A stretch of DNA of 64,000 bases, taken from NCBI RefSeq assembly GCF_008831285.2, contig NC_045147.1, forward strand, positions 19,658,581 through 19,722,580, in the 5' to 3' direction. Source of the stretch: Nymphaea colorata (taxonomy: Eukaryota > Streptophyta > Magnoliopsida > Nymphaeales > Nymphaeaceae). This document shows, one piece after another, positions 1 through 12,730 of the stretch (position 1 is its first letter; the number at the start of each line of letters is the position of its first letter). The notes beneath the pieces are model-generated. The model had not been told where the DNA came from, did not search any database, and was given only the letters and a program-made list of their open reading frames with translations. The translations under genes were made by a program, and so were the position numbers.

Positions 1-456
1 CTTGTTGTACTAAACATGTCAAACAATGAACTGGTTGGTCCAATACCACAGCCTGTGGCGAATTTGCTTCAGCTTGAATCCTTGGATCTGTCCCGCAACA
101 ACCTGTCTGGAAACATTCCGGTCGCTCTCTTGAGACTCACATTTCTTTCAGTGTTGAATTTGTCATTCAATAGTCTCCAAGGAAAAATACCGGAGGGCAA
201 CCAGTTCTCAACATTTGATGCCCGGTTCTTTGAGGGAAATGCTGGACTCTGTGGGCCACCATTAACACGCAAATGCACAGATACCCGTCCTATTGATTTC
301 ACCGGCGACCGGAAAATTGATTTTAAGCCGTTATACATAGCAGCAGAGTCGGGTTTCATCGTCGGTCTCGCCTGCGTCCTTATGCCTCTCTTTCTTGTGG
401 GGAGGGTGAGAAGGTGGTGGTATGGTCTTGTAGACAATTTCATTAATGGCTCTTAA
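1..456 (+). CDS. LRR receptor-like protein, 3' part (5' end outside window)
   Basis: Frame 1 is open from the first base to a TAA at 454-456, so the gene begins upstream of the window. The visible 151 residues hold the last leucine-rich repeats ([16 protein letters not shown], then [16 protein letters not shown]). The usual LRR cap follows, with [19 protein letters not shown] and a further Cys. Next come a short charged juxtamembrane stretch, one membrane segment near residues 115-138 with a GxxxG motif (GFIVG), and a short basic cytoplasmic tail ([14 protein letters not shown]). No kinase domain follows. This is the standard C-terminus of plant receptor-like proteins of the Cf/RLP type, which signal at the plasma membrane through partner kinases such as SOBIR1 in defence or development (family knowledge). 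The ligand cannot be predicted. The first ATG at 16 is internal, not the true start. Confidence 0.9.
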   Translation, partial: LVVLNMSNNELVGPIPQPVANLLQLESLDLSRNNLSGNIPVALLRLTFLSVLNLSFNSLQGKIPEGNQFSTFDARFFEGNAGLCGPPLTRKCTDTRPIDFTGDRKIDFKPLYIAAESGFIVGLACVLMPLFLVGRVRRWWYGLVDNFINGS

Positions 457-760
457 AAAACTGCGTTTACACTCTTGCAATTTCTTTGGCTAGATTTAAT
501 GCTCTTGCTACTTCCAATCTCAAGATATAAGAAAGACTGTTTCTGTAATTAATGTCGCACTTTATTTTCTCACTGCAGTTGATGCTATGGTTTCAAAATC
601 TGTTATGTACATATACATTGTGCCCCTCATGCATGTCCGAGGCAGTATGTAAATATGTGAATATGTCCTTAATTAAGGAGCCATTTGGTAACAATAACTC
701 ATAAATATATTTTTTTGAATAATCTTAACTTATGTATAGGAACTTAAGTGTGACTCTTTA

Positions 761-890
761 TGAAAGTCCCCGCCTCTGATGTCGTTAATGAATTATTTGA
801 ATCGTCCAATAATCATGATGAAACGTGTGGAGAAGAGAAGTGATATTCTATCTTTCTTTCACAACTACATCTCGTCCTGATATACCACGC
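761..890 (+). repeat. Diverged direct repeat, copy 1
   Basis: This stretch aligns by eye with 3677-3810 in the same orientation. Shared blocks include TGTCGTTAAT, an AATAATCATGATGA-like segment and ACGTGTGGA. Similarity looks like roughly 70 percent with small indels. It is probably an old transposable-element fragment; the family was not identified. Confidence 0.55.
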
Positions 891-2413
891 CTTCTCTTTG
901 TCGGAATTTATCATGCAGCTCATGGCATTGGCAGGCACTCGGTTCTTGTATATTTAATTTTACATTACGTAATAACTTTTTGCATGATAATAAAAATTGA
1001 TAATAACAATTATTTATTTTTATGAATTGCTTCTTTCTCTTCTAAAATTTGCTTTATATTTTCTCACAGTTGTGGGTTGTGTTTATGATTTTTAGCCACA
1101 GTTTTTTTTGGAAGTAATTAATTGACAACAACAAATTATTAATTCAATGAAGCTACTTCAGTGGCAGTGAACAAAATAGGGTTCCTACAGTCCCAAAAAA
1201 TGGCACTCCCTACTAGCGAGTAGCGATAGTGATGAACACGGATTACGACAGTGACGGCGTCAAGAAAAATAATGCTATAATCATTGGAGGATAGAGTTGC
1301 TGTGCCCCCAACGCTTGTCTGGCCAAAGCGCTTTGGGGATAAGGGTGGGCGCCTGCCGATGGGACCCGCAACTCTGCTTGGTATGGGTTCGGATCATTAA
1401 TTTTTAAAAATATATTTTATATTTAAAAAAATTATTTTATATTTTTAAAAATAGTTTTTTATTAGAATCAGATCGAACCGAGTCCGGCAGCTCAAGCTTA
1501 TCAAATCTAAACCTGAACTGAGTTTAATCTAAACCCGAACTCGAATTTAGGACATCGAACCCACCCTAACACTTCCCTCAAATCATGCTCTTGAGCGTGA
1601 GCTGATCCAATTGTACGAGATGGATTCATGGAGTTTCAAACCGGTTTTTAATAGTTTATGACTGCTTAATCCTACTCATTTCGAGCCTCTTTGTGAGACT
1701 TCTCAATTGGGCTTGTGAGTTTTTGGTGGGTTTGATGCCATTAATTTGGAAGTGCTTATCGGATCTATTGCTCGTTTTCATTTGGTTACCAACCAATTGT
1801 TTGTAGATATCATTATAAAGTATTGTCTAACTGACCCATGGATTCTACATACTGTTTTTTTTTATTGGACTATTTTTATGTACTTACTCGTTTACGTTTT
1901 CTAGCTTGTTATGATTGTAAACTAACATTGTTGGTCCTCCAGTTGCTGTTTTCCAGTCTTACTCTTCTACAAAAAATTTATACTTTGGGCGCCAATTTGT
2001 GAAGATTGTCTTCTTGGACAGGAGCTGGATTAAAAAGGATAGGTAAATTACAACAAAGAATTGGTTTCAATTAGCCTATAAACTGTATGGACATTGTTTG
2101 CATGACATAAGTTGGTCGTATTGTTCAGGAAAAGTTTAGAGTACTTGTAAGGTATTTATGAATTTTTGGACTTTCCCAGAAAGAATGATTCAATTATCGA
2201 TTGGAAAGTGAGATGTCCATGTCGGAACAGACAATGAACGATGTATTTGATCATGTAATGTGACATGGTTTCACTGAAACATATATAAATCAGTGTTAAC
2301 TTATGATTGATTTGCAGCATCCTATGATTCCAAGGTCTCTTGATGCCATGATACGGTAGGAAAATTCTCTATCAAGTTAATTTAAACAGTGAATAGCCAC
2401 AAATAACATGTCG

Positions 2414-2695
2414 AAGTTTTAAAGGGCGAAGTTTCTCTTAATATAATATGACGAGCTTGAAAAAAATAGAAAAAAATGAAAAAAAATATGATAAATTTAA
2501 AAAATTTAAAAAAATTAAATATGAGAGAAAAATAAAATATGTGTGAAACTAATAACACAAAAATCAAAAGATAAGTAGATTTGTAACAAATAAAAATAGA
2601 AAATAAAAAACTATTTGACATTAAAAGAATAAAAAAATAAAAAAAAGTGAAAAAATGCGAAAAAACTGTGTAACGTTTTTTTTTAAGTTTTAATT
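2414..2695 (+). repeat. A-rich dispersed repeat, copy A
   Basis: This A-rich stretch starts with a TTTTAAAGGGCGAAG block and a GACGAGCTTGAAAA block and runs through long A tracts to TTTAAGTTTTAATT. The reverse complement of 9880-10126 shows the same blocks in the same order, including AATAACAC, AAGTA-ATTTG, GACATTAAAA and the terminal AAGTTTTAA. The colinear non-homopolymer anchors show a shared repeat rather than chance low complexity. No coding capacity is visible. Confidence 0.6.
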
Positions 2696-3676
2696 AACAG
2701 AGCTAGGGAAACCCATGCTAGTATTGTCCAAATTATACGTTCCAGGCACCAGCAAGCGCTTACAAAGCATTAGTGATGGTAACATTAACGCTAGCAACGC
2801 CAGCGCTACTGATAATCGATAGTACTGGCGCTGCAGAAAGCAGCTGTGGGGCGTCTTGTATGGCTGGGTGAGTTCCAGTGAAGATGTTCAGCAGCGCTTT
2901 TTTAGCGTCAGAGATGATGGAAAATGTTGTTGTGATTTATGTTAGGTTACAGAAAAATTCATTAATGACAATTATAAGTGAGCCAAATCCCTCGCCGAAA
3001 TGTGCCTGGTTAGAGTAAAATTCATTGCAAATGCTCTATCGTCAAAAGTGTGTTAGGCGACAATCGAAGCTGTTGCTAAATGTCGTTAGGTGATTTATGC
3101 CCATCTAAATGCTGCTAATTAAGCACAAACCCAAAAGACCATCAAACTGAACAAAACAATCCAACATAACCACACCTATATTTTTCTCATTTATTTTTGA
3201 AAAATTCCTTCATAGAATACATAATATGCTATTGAAAAGCTTATTAAAAACGAAATATATGTCATAAAATTTGACTCCACACTCTTATATGCTCTTACCT
3301 CTATCTCCTCTTAACAAACTTAGGCTCATACCTGTAAGCTGTTTTAATCAAACTTGAATATTTATTGGGGACAACTGTATTTGTATGTACGTAAGACTAT
3401 CTAAATGGCCACAACGGGCTTTTTTTGTTCGGTCGATTTTATTGAAAATTAAGCACCTAAGCATGTAAGTTGGAACATGTGAAAACTTGTGGATATGATC
3501 AATTAGATTCGTGTCCTCTGTAAATGAAATGAGATATATGGGGCCCCTTAAATGAAAATATTGGTCTTGTGAGGCCAGTGGGAAATAGGAATTCTAAAGC
3601 ATATTCCCACCATTAATTTCTTGAGTTAGCAGGTCACTTTTTCTGCTCGATGAGGCACTTTCTTGGAGGTCTTGCT

Positions 3677-3810
3677 CATGAAAAATACGCCTTTCATGTC
3701 GTTAATCAAATATTTCAATCATTGAATAATCGTGATGAGACGTGTGGACAAAGAGAATACGAGATTTCTACATTTCGTTCATGACTACGCACATCGCCTC
3801 ATCGACCTAA
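3677..3810 (+). repeat. Diverged direct repeat, copy 2
   Basis: Partner of 761-890 in the same orientation, about 2.9 kb away. The 76-codon ORF at 3732-3962 begins inside it. The matching part of copy 1 is also translatable for a short distance in another frame, but no conserved domain is visible. Confidence 0.55.
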
Positions 3811-4202
3811 AAAAACCCGCGATTCACTCCTCCGACCCCTTAATCTCCATTGAATTTAAACAGAAGTGGATGTTAGCCGCTCACGCTACTTCACATATGT
3901 CGAGCAATTTGATGAGCCATACGCTTCTTGTTGTCAAACAACTAGAACCTGAAGTGCGATGAGCTCATCTAACAATTATATTTTGTTTTTATCTGTTTAA
4001 TCATAACACAAATGGGGCTTTGAGTGTTGATGTGGTATATAGTTACACCTTATAAGTACAGCTAGCTATTGGAATCTGGGACTGATACAAGAGCAACCTG
4101 TGCCCGAATCTATGCCAGGGTGAAAGCTAGAATAATTTTATTAAATGGGGTTGGAAATTTTATGTTAGGTGAAAATTATATTATGATAAGTACCAATTCT
4201 AA

Positions 4203-4266
4203 ACTCTCAACTACTCCGTGTGTATAATATATATATATATATATATTATGCGGAGTAGTTGAGAGT
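4203..4266. repeat. Perfect 16-bp inverted repeat around an AT microsatellite
   Basis: ACTCTCAACTACTCCG at 4203-4218 is exactly reverse-complemented at 4251-4266. The loop is mostly (AT)n. Outside the arms, TAAGTACCA on the left and a TAAGTACC-containing segment on the right continue the inverted symmetry imperfectly, so this may be a small fold-back element. Confidence 0.75.
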
Positions 4267-5658
4267 ATGGTATTTATATATAAGTACCATCCTGAGTAAC
4301 TATATTCCTTTTTTATGTCCAAAATTGGATGAATTTGAAAAAGGTTTATTGTTATAACGTGAGTTGAGTTTTGTGAATAAATATATTTAAAACTGGACAA
4401 ATGTACATATTAACGAGAGTTCACATGTCAGGTTGATGATTCACTCACGATCGATGAACCAAGATTGTTGCATAAAATTGATTAATTATAGCTTCAACAC
4501 GAATTTACAAAATTTTTGGATTTCTTTCCCTAACAATCCTAACTTTATGAGACCATTTGGCACCAATAACAAATTGTTACTGACCGGTGAAACTACACCA
4601 ATTGAGGTAGATTTAAGAAACTGTGGATGTCGTGTTCAAGTTTGAAGCAGAATCATTAGACCATAATAATTTGTTATGAGTGCTATCGGCTGTTTAACCT
4701 GATAAAAGGACAGACTTCCAGAATGTTATGGGGATCTTGAGATACCGTCCTTTCTACGACAAAAATGTCTAATTCTCTCTTCAAGATAATTAAATGTCTT
4801 GTGCGGGTGAGTGTTCAACACTTGTTTTGAGATTGCCCGATGAGGCAACACTTATATGAAATGATATGGAATTCCCTTCAGGTATATGTGAGAAAGGATT
4901 GCGTTGCGACGGGCATTATTATCGTCTTTCTACCTGCCCGACTTGCAAAGAAAGTCGTTCGCAATTGAAAACATGAAACTCTTCACAATACGTTGGTGTT
5001 TGATGCGCCAAAAATGAGGACTTCTATCGAGAAGAGGCTGACATCAGATTATCAGAAGGCGTTTGATTGCATGTCATCTATATTATGATATTTAAACTTG
5101 CAATTTCTGTTTCTTTTCCTCCCTAATTCTTGTTGGGACGTTAGTAACGTTCTGTAGTACAACTTCTGTTAAAAATGATGTTCTCTTTATTACAACTTTT
5201 TTGGTTTTTCATAACGACCGCGGTAGATCCTCGGTTTTTTTCTTTATTTTTATACTTGTTCGTTTACCAACAAGTTTGTTCGTCTTTCAATAAATAAAGC
5301 GAGACGGAGTTCCTGTCACTCCCTGTAAATCTAAGTGCGATCCTTTTTCCGTCGTAAAAACTTCTTCACCGGGTGCCCCACAGCCTGCTACAACCTCTCA
5401 CCCTTTTGGATTCTTCGATAAAGAGAGCCACGGTCTCTTCGACGGAATTTATCATCTGGCAGCAAACTCTGGGAATCAAGAGTTAGGGTGGCGTTTCCAG
5501 AAACACTAACCGGAATAATGAGAAGTTGATGAGGCAACATGGTGGTTTGGTTTGAAGCACACGCCACCAGTCGTTCTCCATCGCCTTAAGTCAAAGAGCT
5601 TCAAGGTCGAAGCAACAACCCAAATGTATTCCTGGGCTTAGTCACTACCACCTTGCCG

Positions 5659-5665
5659 TATATAG
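5659..5665 (+). promoter_or_regulatory. Putative TATA box of the alpha-galactosidase gene
   Basis: TATATAG lies 49-55 bases before the ATG at 5714. The spacing allows a transcription start near 5690 and a very short 5' leader. This is based on motif and position only. Confidence 0.35.
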
Positions 5666-5713
5666 ACCTTCAACTGGACAATTCGCAAAAGGATAGAAAG
5701 GGGGAGAAGGAAG

Positions 5714-8700
5714 ATGTCGCCTCATGTATCTTTGTCCCTTCTTCTTCTTTTCGTATCTGCATTCTCTTATTACTGTATTGCTGTCCCCGTGGTGCCCTTG
5801 TTGGAGAGTGGTGAGAATTCTCAAGCACCCAAATCAAGAACCAACGTCTTTGATAATTCCAAGTACGGCATATTGCAGCTCGACAATGGGTTGGCAAGAA
5901 CTCCTCAGATGGGGTGGGGATTATTGCATTTTATGGACTCATCTGCTTATTTTTGTTTTTCCTAGATGGGATGAATAGCTAACGACTTTTGCCAACCAGT
6001 GTGGTCTGTTTCCTTCCTTTTTTTCCGTTGGTTGTTTATTTTGTCTTGTTAGCGCAGGTGGAATAGTTGGAATTTCTTTGCCTGTGACATAAACGAGAAG
6101 GTTATCAAAGAAACAGGTGAGTGGCGAATTGTGCTGTTGCTTCTAGTGGAACAGGAGGACCTTTTCTCTTCAATTTTTTTGTGGGTTACTTGGTCGCTCA
6201 GTTTTGTTTCCTAATTGTTTTTCCCTTGTGTTATTGATTGTCTTTGTATGTATTTTTTTCGAGTGGAGCAGCGTAGTTTCGCTTTCATACACAAGATATA
6301 TCTTGAAAGTTTTTCATTTCGATTGATCGATCTGGATTACCTCTCACATGTAGTTCTATTTGGTTTGAGTTACTATTGCTTGGGAGAACCGGAGAATCAT
6401 TCAAGAATGAAAGAGAATATTGATTTTTTGGAGTCTTCATCGTTCCAAATTTATAATGCAGCTGTCTGCTGTACGATATCAGTATCAGTGGTATAAATCA
6501 AAAGTCCCTGTCTAGAACATGATGCTTCTGTTTGGGTCTTTCCCCATTTACAACCATCAACTATGTCCAGTCTCCAGCTTTTGAACAAAGGAAAACACTC
6601 TATACAAACACGAGGTGGATATCCAATGCCCATTGTTTGTGCTAATGATTGTTGTTGATATGTAATTGCGTTTTCTACTGGTGGTGGAGACGGAAATTCC
6701 ACATTAATTTAAAAAGTTTTAGATTCTTAGCACACCAATTTATCAAATATGCAAATTGTTGAGAGCATCGATATGAAATCAAGAAATTTTGTGGGACTGT
6801 GGTGGGCAAGTGCCCAGACATGCCCACATGTGGCATTGCCACTCCATTTGATGATGTTAGGTTCGAAGGTAATAAGCCCGTAGCATCTCTTCTATCTGGT
6901 GAAGTGTTTGGCTTATTCCATCATTCCATATATGGGAATCAAATATTTTTCACATTGCATGCAAACTTGTTGTTTCTCTGGGAATTATGATTTCTCTTGT
7001 GGTGGGCGTACATGATCAATTCAAATGTCCTATCCAGGAACAACTATAAAATTCCAGCCTTCCATATTATCGTCGGATGTTCCTATAGATTCTTATGATA
7101 CTATCAGTTTTTAGCTTCCAGGAAGTATAAGGTCTCCTTAGTGTGACACTAACATTCTCTTACAAACTGAACATTGATGCAGGATAAAGGGCTTGATGAT
7201 CTCTAATTCAAATAATGTAATAGGTGATAGAAAATAATTGAATGAAATTCATCTTGGTTTTCTCAAAATGTTTCCATGACGCAGGTCCATAGTGGCTGAA
7301 AGCAGAACTCAACCTCTAGTCGTTGTATGAAGAGTGAAGTGTCCAATTTTGTGATTATGAAACAGAACCCAATTTCTTTTTGTCTCGGGCTTGAAATTGT
7401 TAGATTTGAACTTTGTCAAGATTCAGAAAAGGGCTAATGTCTTTCTATTTCAGGAAACAATTGCCATATTTTAGCTTTGAATATCATTATGGAGATCAAT
7501 GTTTTCTTGGTAGACAAAATCATGAAGTTATAATTAGAAAGAAATCTATGTGGCAATGAAAATTTTTGCTAGGCATCTTAACTTTTTTTATATAGAACGA
7601 CAGCACATAGAAACAGATGGTAACATCAATAAGAAAACTGATGTAAGATTCGTAGTAACAATGGTTAAGTGGCTGATCTATTGATGTGTGACGGAAGGAC
7701 AGTGGATTTTCAAATATGAAATGTTTTGTGGTTGGGACTTTGGTTTGTGCATATTGACTCATTGAGCTACAGCAAGTTTTGGCTGAAATTTTCTGTGTTG
7801 CATACTGTTAGTTGTTGGATCCACTATCGGGTCCATTTCCTTTTATTTGCTTTACCCTGCCTAGGTGTTACTGGATAGTTAGGATCGGATCGGGTGGAGA
7901 AGTCTTGAATGTAATACCCCCATCCCCATAGTCGAGTAATGTATATAATCACAGAGATTAAACCCAACCATAAAACGATACCTGAGTTTTACTGGGGACC
8001 TGGGCTTCTGAGTTCTGTTACTGCATGAGCAAGAGAAAAGAGGCCTGTTAATGGCGGCTAACACATATCTAACATTTGCATATGGCCACTTAATAATGCT
8101 ATATGTAACATGATTCTTCTTGTATACACATTTGATGGGGGTGTATAGATTTATGTTTGCTGATATATGGGATTATTGTGCTGTCCAGAAGGGAGGTTTT
8201 CTTTTTTATGGTTATTTTCTTCATAATCCTTGGAAATGTCAGACCTTGCTAAGACAATTTTCTCTTTTATATTTGGAGTTTCCAAGTGATGCTTACTTTT
8301 ATGATACCATTTTTGTATCTGAATTTCTTCTCTGAGCTTGAAGATGACATTCTGCAAAATACAGCAGAGTAATGCTAGTTGTTTAAATTTTTTGAATGTT
8401 TTAGTACAATTTTTGTGTGGAGATTTCTTGTATGCTCTTGAAGGCATAATCTTCAAAGTATGGCAGCATATATGCTCATACTTTATGTTTGGTTTGTTTC
8501 TATGTATGACTAATGTTCATTTCATTGACAGCTGATGCACTCATCTCAACTGGATTGGCTGATTTGGGCTATGTTTATGTGAATATAGGTAATTTTGTAA
8601 AACTGCTTTTTGCAGGCAATTTGAAAGGATAAATTTGTTGTCGTCTCTGAATTTGAAATTTGCAGATGATTGCTGGTCTTCTAAATTGCGAAATTTAAAG

Positions 8701-11700
8701 GTATGTTTAAAGATACTTCCAATCAATTGAAGCTATTTGCAGCTGTTTTGAATTTCACTGTCACATGGTTGAACATGAAAGATTTTGAGTACATGAGTAA
8801 CATGTATCTGTTTCCTTCTGATTTCTTATATTTTTTGATGGTTACCAATTTGTGTTTGATTTATTGTGAGATTAAAACACTTGTAATGTAATCCATGTTG
8901 GTAATTGTTTCAAGGAAATAGTAGATTACCTACACATGTGACTTTTCCATGTCCCATGAGAGTCTGCTTACTAGCCGCTGTCCATGAATTGTTTTCCACA
9001 TTCTGTGCTGCATTCTCCTTCAGTGATTAGTTTGTTAAGTTTAAAAGAATTAATCAAGGTCCTATACATGCAGTAAGATTCATAGCTTGGTTGCATAGTT
9101 TACTTGCTAGAGAATGCTGCATGAATATTTTATTTTGGTACCGGCCTTGTGCATATTGTTGATCATAGTATTAATATATCGCAGGGCGAACTGGTACCAA
9201 ATCGAAGGACATTTCCTTCTGGAATCAAGGCACTGGCTGACTATATACATGAAAGGGGTCTGAAGCTTGGTATCTATTCTGATGCTGGGTAGGTAATCTT
9301 TGAGAAGGATACACAAAATCAAAGCTTCTTTTTTATGAAGGTGGCAATAATTTTTGCTGAATATTTTACTACATCATTAAATGATTTGTTGCTATATCAG
9401 AGATTCAGAAAACTTCTCTTTTCCTTCTTAAGGAGTATTAAGGCCATGCAAAGTTGTTATCTTGAGTTTCTACTGCAGTTTAGGTCCTCAGGGTTTGTTT
9501 TGCTATTTGTCTGTGGACTTTTGCGTGTTAGATGTTACATTTTCTTTTCAGATTACTCATTCTACAAGCTTATGTGAATATTCCACCTGCGATTTCATTT
9601 TCCCCAGAATCAAGGGTTTGGTTGATCATGTTCATAGAAAGGGTCTCAAGAAACTTGGTATTCCACTCATGCTAGGTAGGTAGCTTTGAGAAGTTTAGTG
9701 CAAATCAGAGCTTCTCAGTGATGAAAGGTATTATCTGCTGGATATAAGTATATATAGAATAATTAATTAGTAGTCTCCACCATGAAAAGTATTTAGTCTA
9801 CACAGGGTTCCTTTTCGAGTTTGTATTCCAACCATAGTAACAAAAAACGCGAAAGAAAAAGCAACAAATAAATTTTCCGTTTAAAACTTAAAAAAATGCG
9901 TTTAAAAAAAAAGTTAAAATGCAAAATACATGAAAAACACTTTTTTTTTGTTTTTTTCGTTTTATTCATTTTTCATCTTTTTTTAATGCCAAAAAGTTTT
10001 TTCATTTTCTAATTTTTATTTTTTGCAAATATACTTATTTTTTGATGTTCGTGTTATTACCATATTTTTGCCTTCTTTTCAAGCTCGCCATATATATACC
10101 TCAGAAAAACCTTGCCTTTTAAAACCCAAGAAAGTTTTTTGTGACTATGATCCAACTATACCTGATTTATTCCAGGTAAGTTCCTCTTCATAAGTATTAG
10201 TAGCTGCTTGTAATATTGCAACTTTGTAGTTCTGCCTGGTCGGTTAGTTGAACAACAAAGTTCTTTGGTATGTCAAAACTTCAAATATCCATACATCAAA
10301 TGATCAAATAATGGAGAAAATTTCTGATAGCCTTTCTTGGGTTTGTTTTTTGCTTTGTGTATGATAATTTGCTTCCCTTTCTCACATATTTTATCTGTGT
10401 TATATTGAGTACAACATTTGTTTTTTTTGTTGACACCCTACTTTTTTATGTATTCTTTTCTCCCAACAATGTCCTGGAAGTTGGGATATCTGTAGAGCAA
10501 ACTTGAATCGGATGAAGCCTTCACCATATTCAGTTCATTGGGTGTTTACATATTCAGATTTGAATACACATTCATTTGCAAGTTTGTGTTATAGTTGCAT
10601 CAAATGAGCTACAAAAGATGCTGAAGTCCTAGCAAGCCTGCTAAATGGTTGAAAAGGAACTATATAACTTGGAGGTTGAAACCAAGCTAATTTGCAAGCA
10701 ACTTTCTGATAATTTTACAAACTGTCATCATGTTTGGTTAGCCTGATATAAGTTTGCTTGTTTTCCTTTTTATACATTTCACCTAAGCGAAGTGAAAAAT
10801 TTACAGGATCTTTACATGCCAAGTTCGGCCAGGATCCCTTTTCCATGAAACTGAGGATGCAACTACATTTGCTTTTTGGGTAAGTTAAGTCTGCAGGACT
10901 TCTTTGATTAGTTTTGACTTAGTATTAGTTTTTCATCTGTTAGTGATAGAGAAGTTTGTTAATTTATTTTGATAGTTATATCCAACATTATCTCCTCTTA
11001 TGTCTGATTGCTTTTTTTTTGCTCAGGGCGTTGATTACTTGAAGTATGATAACTGTTACAATTTGGGGATCAAGCCCCAAAAACGGTGTTTAACTTTTAT
11101 CTCCTTTATTATTCTTTATTTTACATGAATATTTCCTCCTCTGCATTTTTCATATCCCTTTCTTTGTATCCCAGTTATCCACCGATGCGAGATGCATTAA
11201 ATGCTACTGGTCGCACCATTTTCTATTCACTTTGTGAATGGTATCCCTTTAGTCTCTTTCATTTCCTTTTATCTTTTTTCTCTTTGGCCATTTGTTGGCA
11301 AAAAGTTATCAACAAGTTTCGCAATGATCTACTTTTTTTCACAGGGGTGTTGAGGATCCTGCCCTCTGGGCAGGTGGTGTTGGAAATAGTTGGCGGACAA
11401 CTGATGATATCACCGATTCTTGGATTAGGTACTGCATGGTTTTGCTGGTTTTTTTAAATAATAAAATTATATGTTTTTTTAAGTTCTGAATCTCTAACTT
11501 GTGGGTAAATATTGCTGCCTTTTAGTATGACAACAATTGCCGATCTCAATGATAAATGGGCTGCATATGCTGGACCTGGTGGATGGAATGGTAGTTAATG
11601 CTACATAAGCAATTAAATTATCTCATTGCAAGTGTCATTAACGACTGAAATCTGAAGGTTGTATTTGGAGATGAAGTTGTCCTAGAATATTGATATAGTT

Positions 11701-12659
11701 AGTGTTTCATGGATTGCAGATCCAGACATGCTTGAGGTTGGCAATGGAGGGATGACTTACCAAGAGTACCGTTCACATTTTAGTATATGGGCCTTGATGA
11801 AGGTCTGTGATGCTTTCTTTCTATCTTTAGTGTCCAGTATATGGATTGAGTTTGTACTATAATTCAAACTAACTTTGGGGTACTTTTGGCTTTAACTAAC
11901 TCAGTTTACGTTTTCTCTTAATAAATATGAAATATTTTGGTAATTATGTTATGAACTCTTTATGGTAGCCGAGCCTTTCTCTGATTCATCACCAGGTCCA
12001 GCAGAACACTGTTTTCTGTACGTTAGGGGATTCACACGCACACACACATACATACACATCTCCTTGTGTTTTATTTTTTTAAAAAAAAAAAATGGGTGCA
12101 GGTGTTGGTGTCAAACTGGCAAATTTTTACAACCTTTTGTGTTCTTGTTTATTTTTTTCTCAAAAAAAAAAAAAAAAAAAGAAGGTTATGTAAGAACTAT
12201 TCAGAGAACTACTTAAAGCTGGAGAACTCCAGAAGCCTAATCCAGAAGCAACCCTGGTCAAATCTCTCCTTGCTAAACCTGTATTCCGGAAACATTCATG
12301 TTATCTGATGCATTTTTTGTTAATAGGACGCTACTAGATTCAAAAGTTCTTAGTTATGTTTTTGTCAGATATGTAGATGTCAACTGATGCAGGTTTTTAT
12401 TGTTGAAGATACATGTATAGAATGACAAAATATGCATTGTTTACAATATCTGCTCAAAATATATTTCCAACATTGCATCCTTCATCCTTCGTTTTCAAAA
12501 TGATTTATTTAAGCTTGAATACCCCATTTGTGGGAGAAAATGAAGATATTATTATTATTTTTGTCAATATCTAGTAACACTGAGTTGTCTCAAAATTTTT
12601 GTCGCTTGGATTGACATGGTGCAACACAGGGCGAGACAGTGTGAAATGTCAAACTGGCA

Positions 12660-12730
<71 letters not shown>

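Larger units (their letters stand above)
457..5713. other. Intergenic region with repeats, no gene recognised
   Basis: No ORF here matches a family I know. The stretch holds an A-rich repeat (2414-2695) that recurs inverted at 9880-10126, a diverged direct repeat pair (761-890 and 3677-3810), and a perfect-arm hairpin around an AT run (4203-4266). Short ORFs such as 3732-3962 and 4433-4645 lie in or next to repeat-like sequence and show no domain. Confidence 0.6.
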
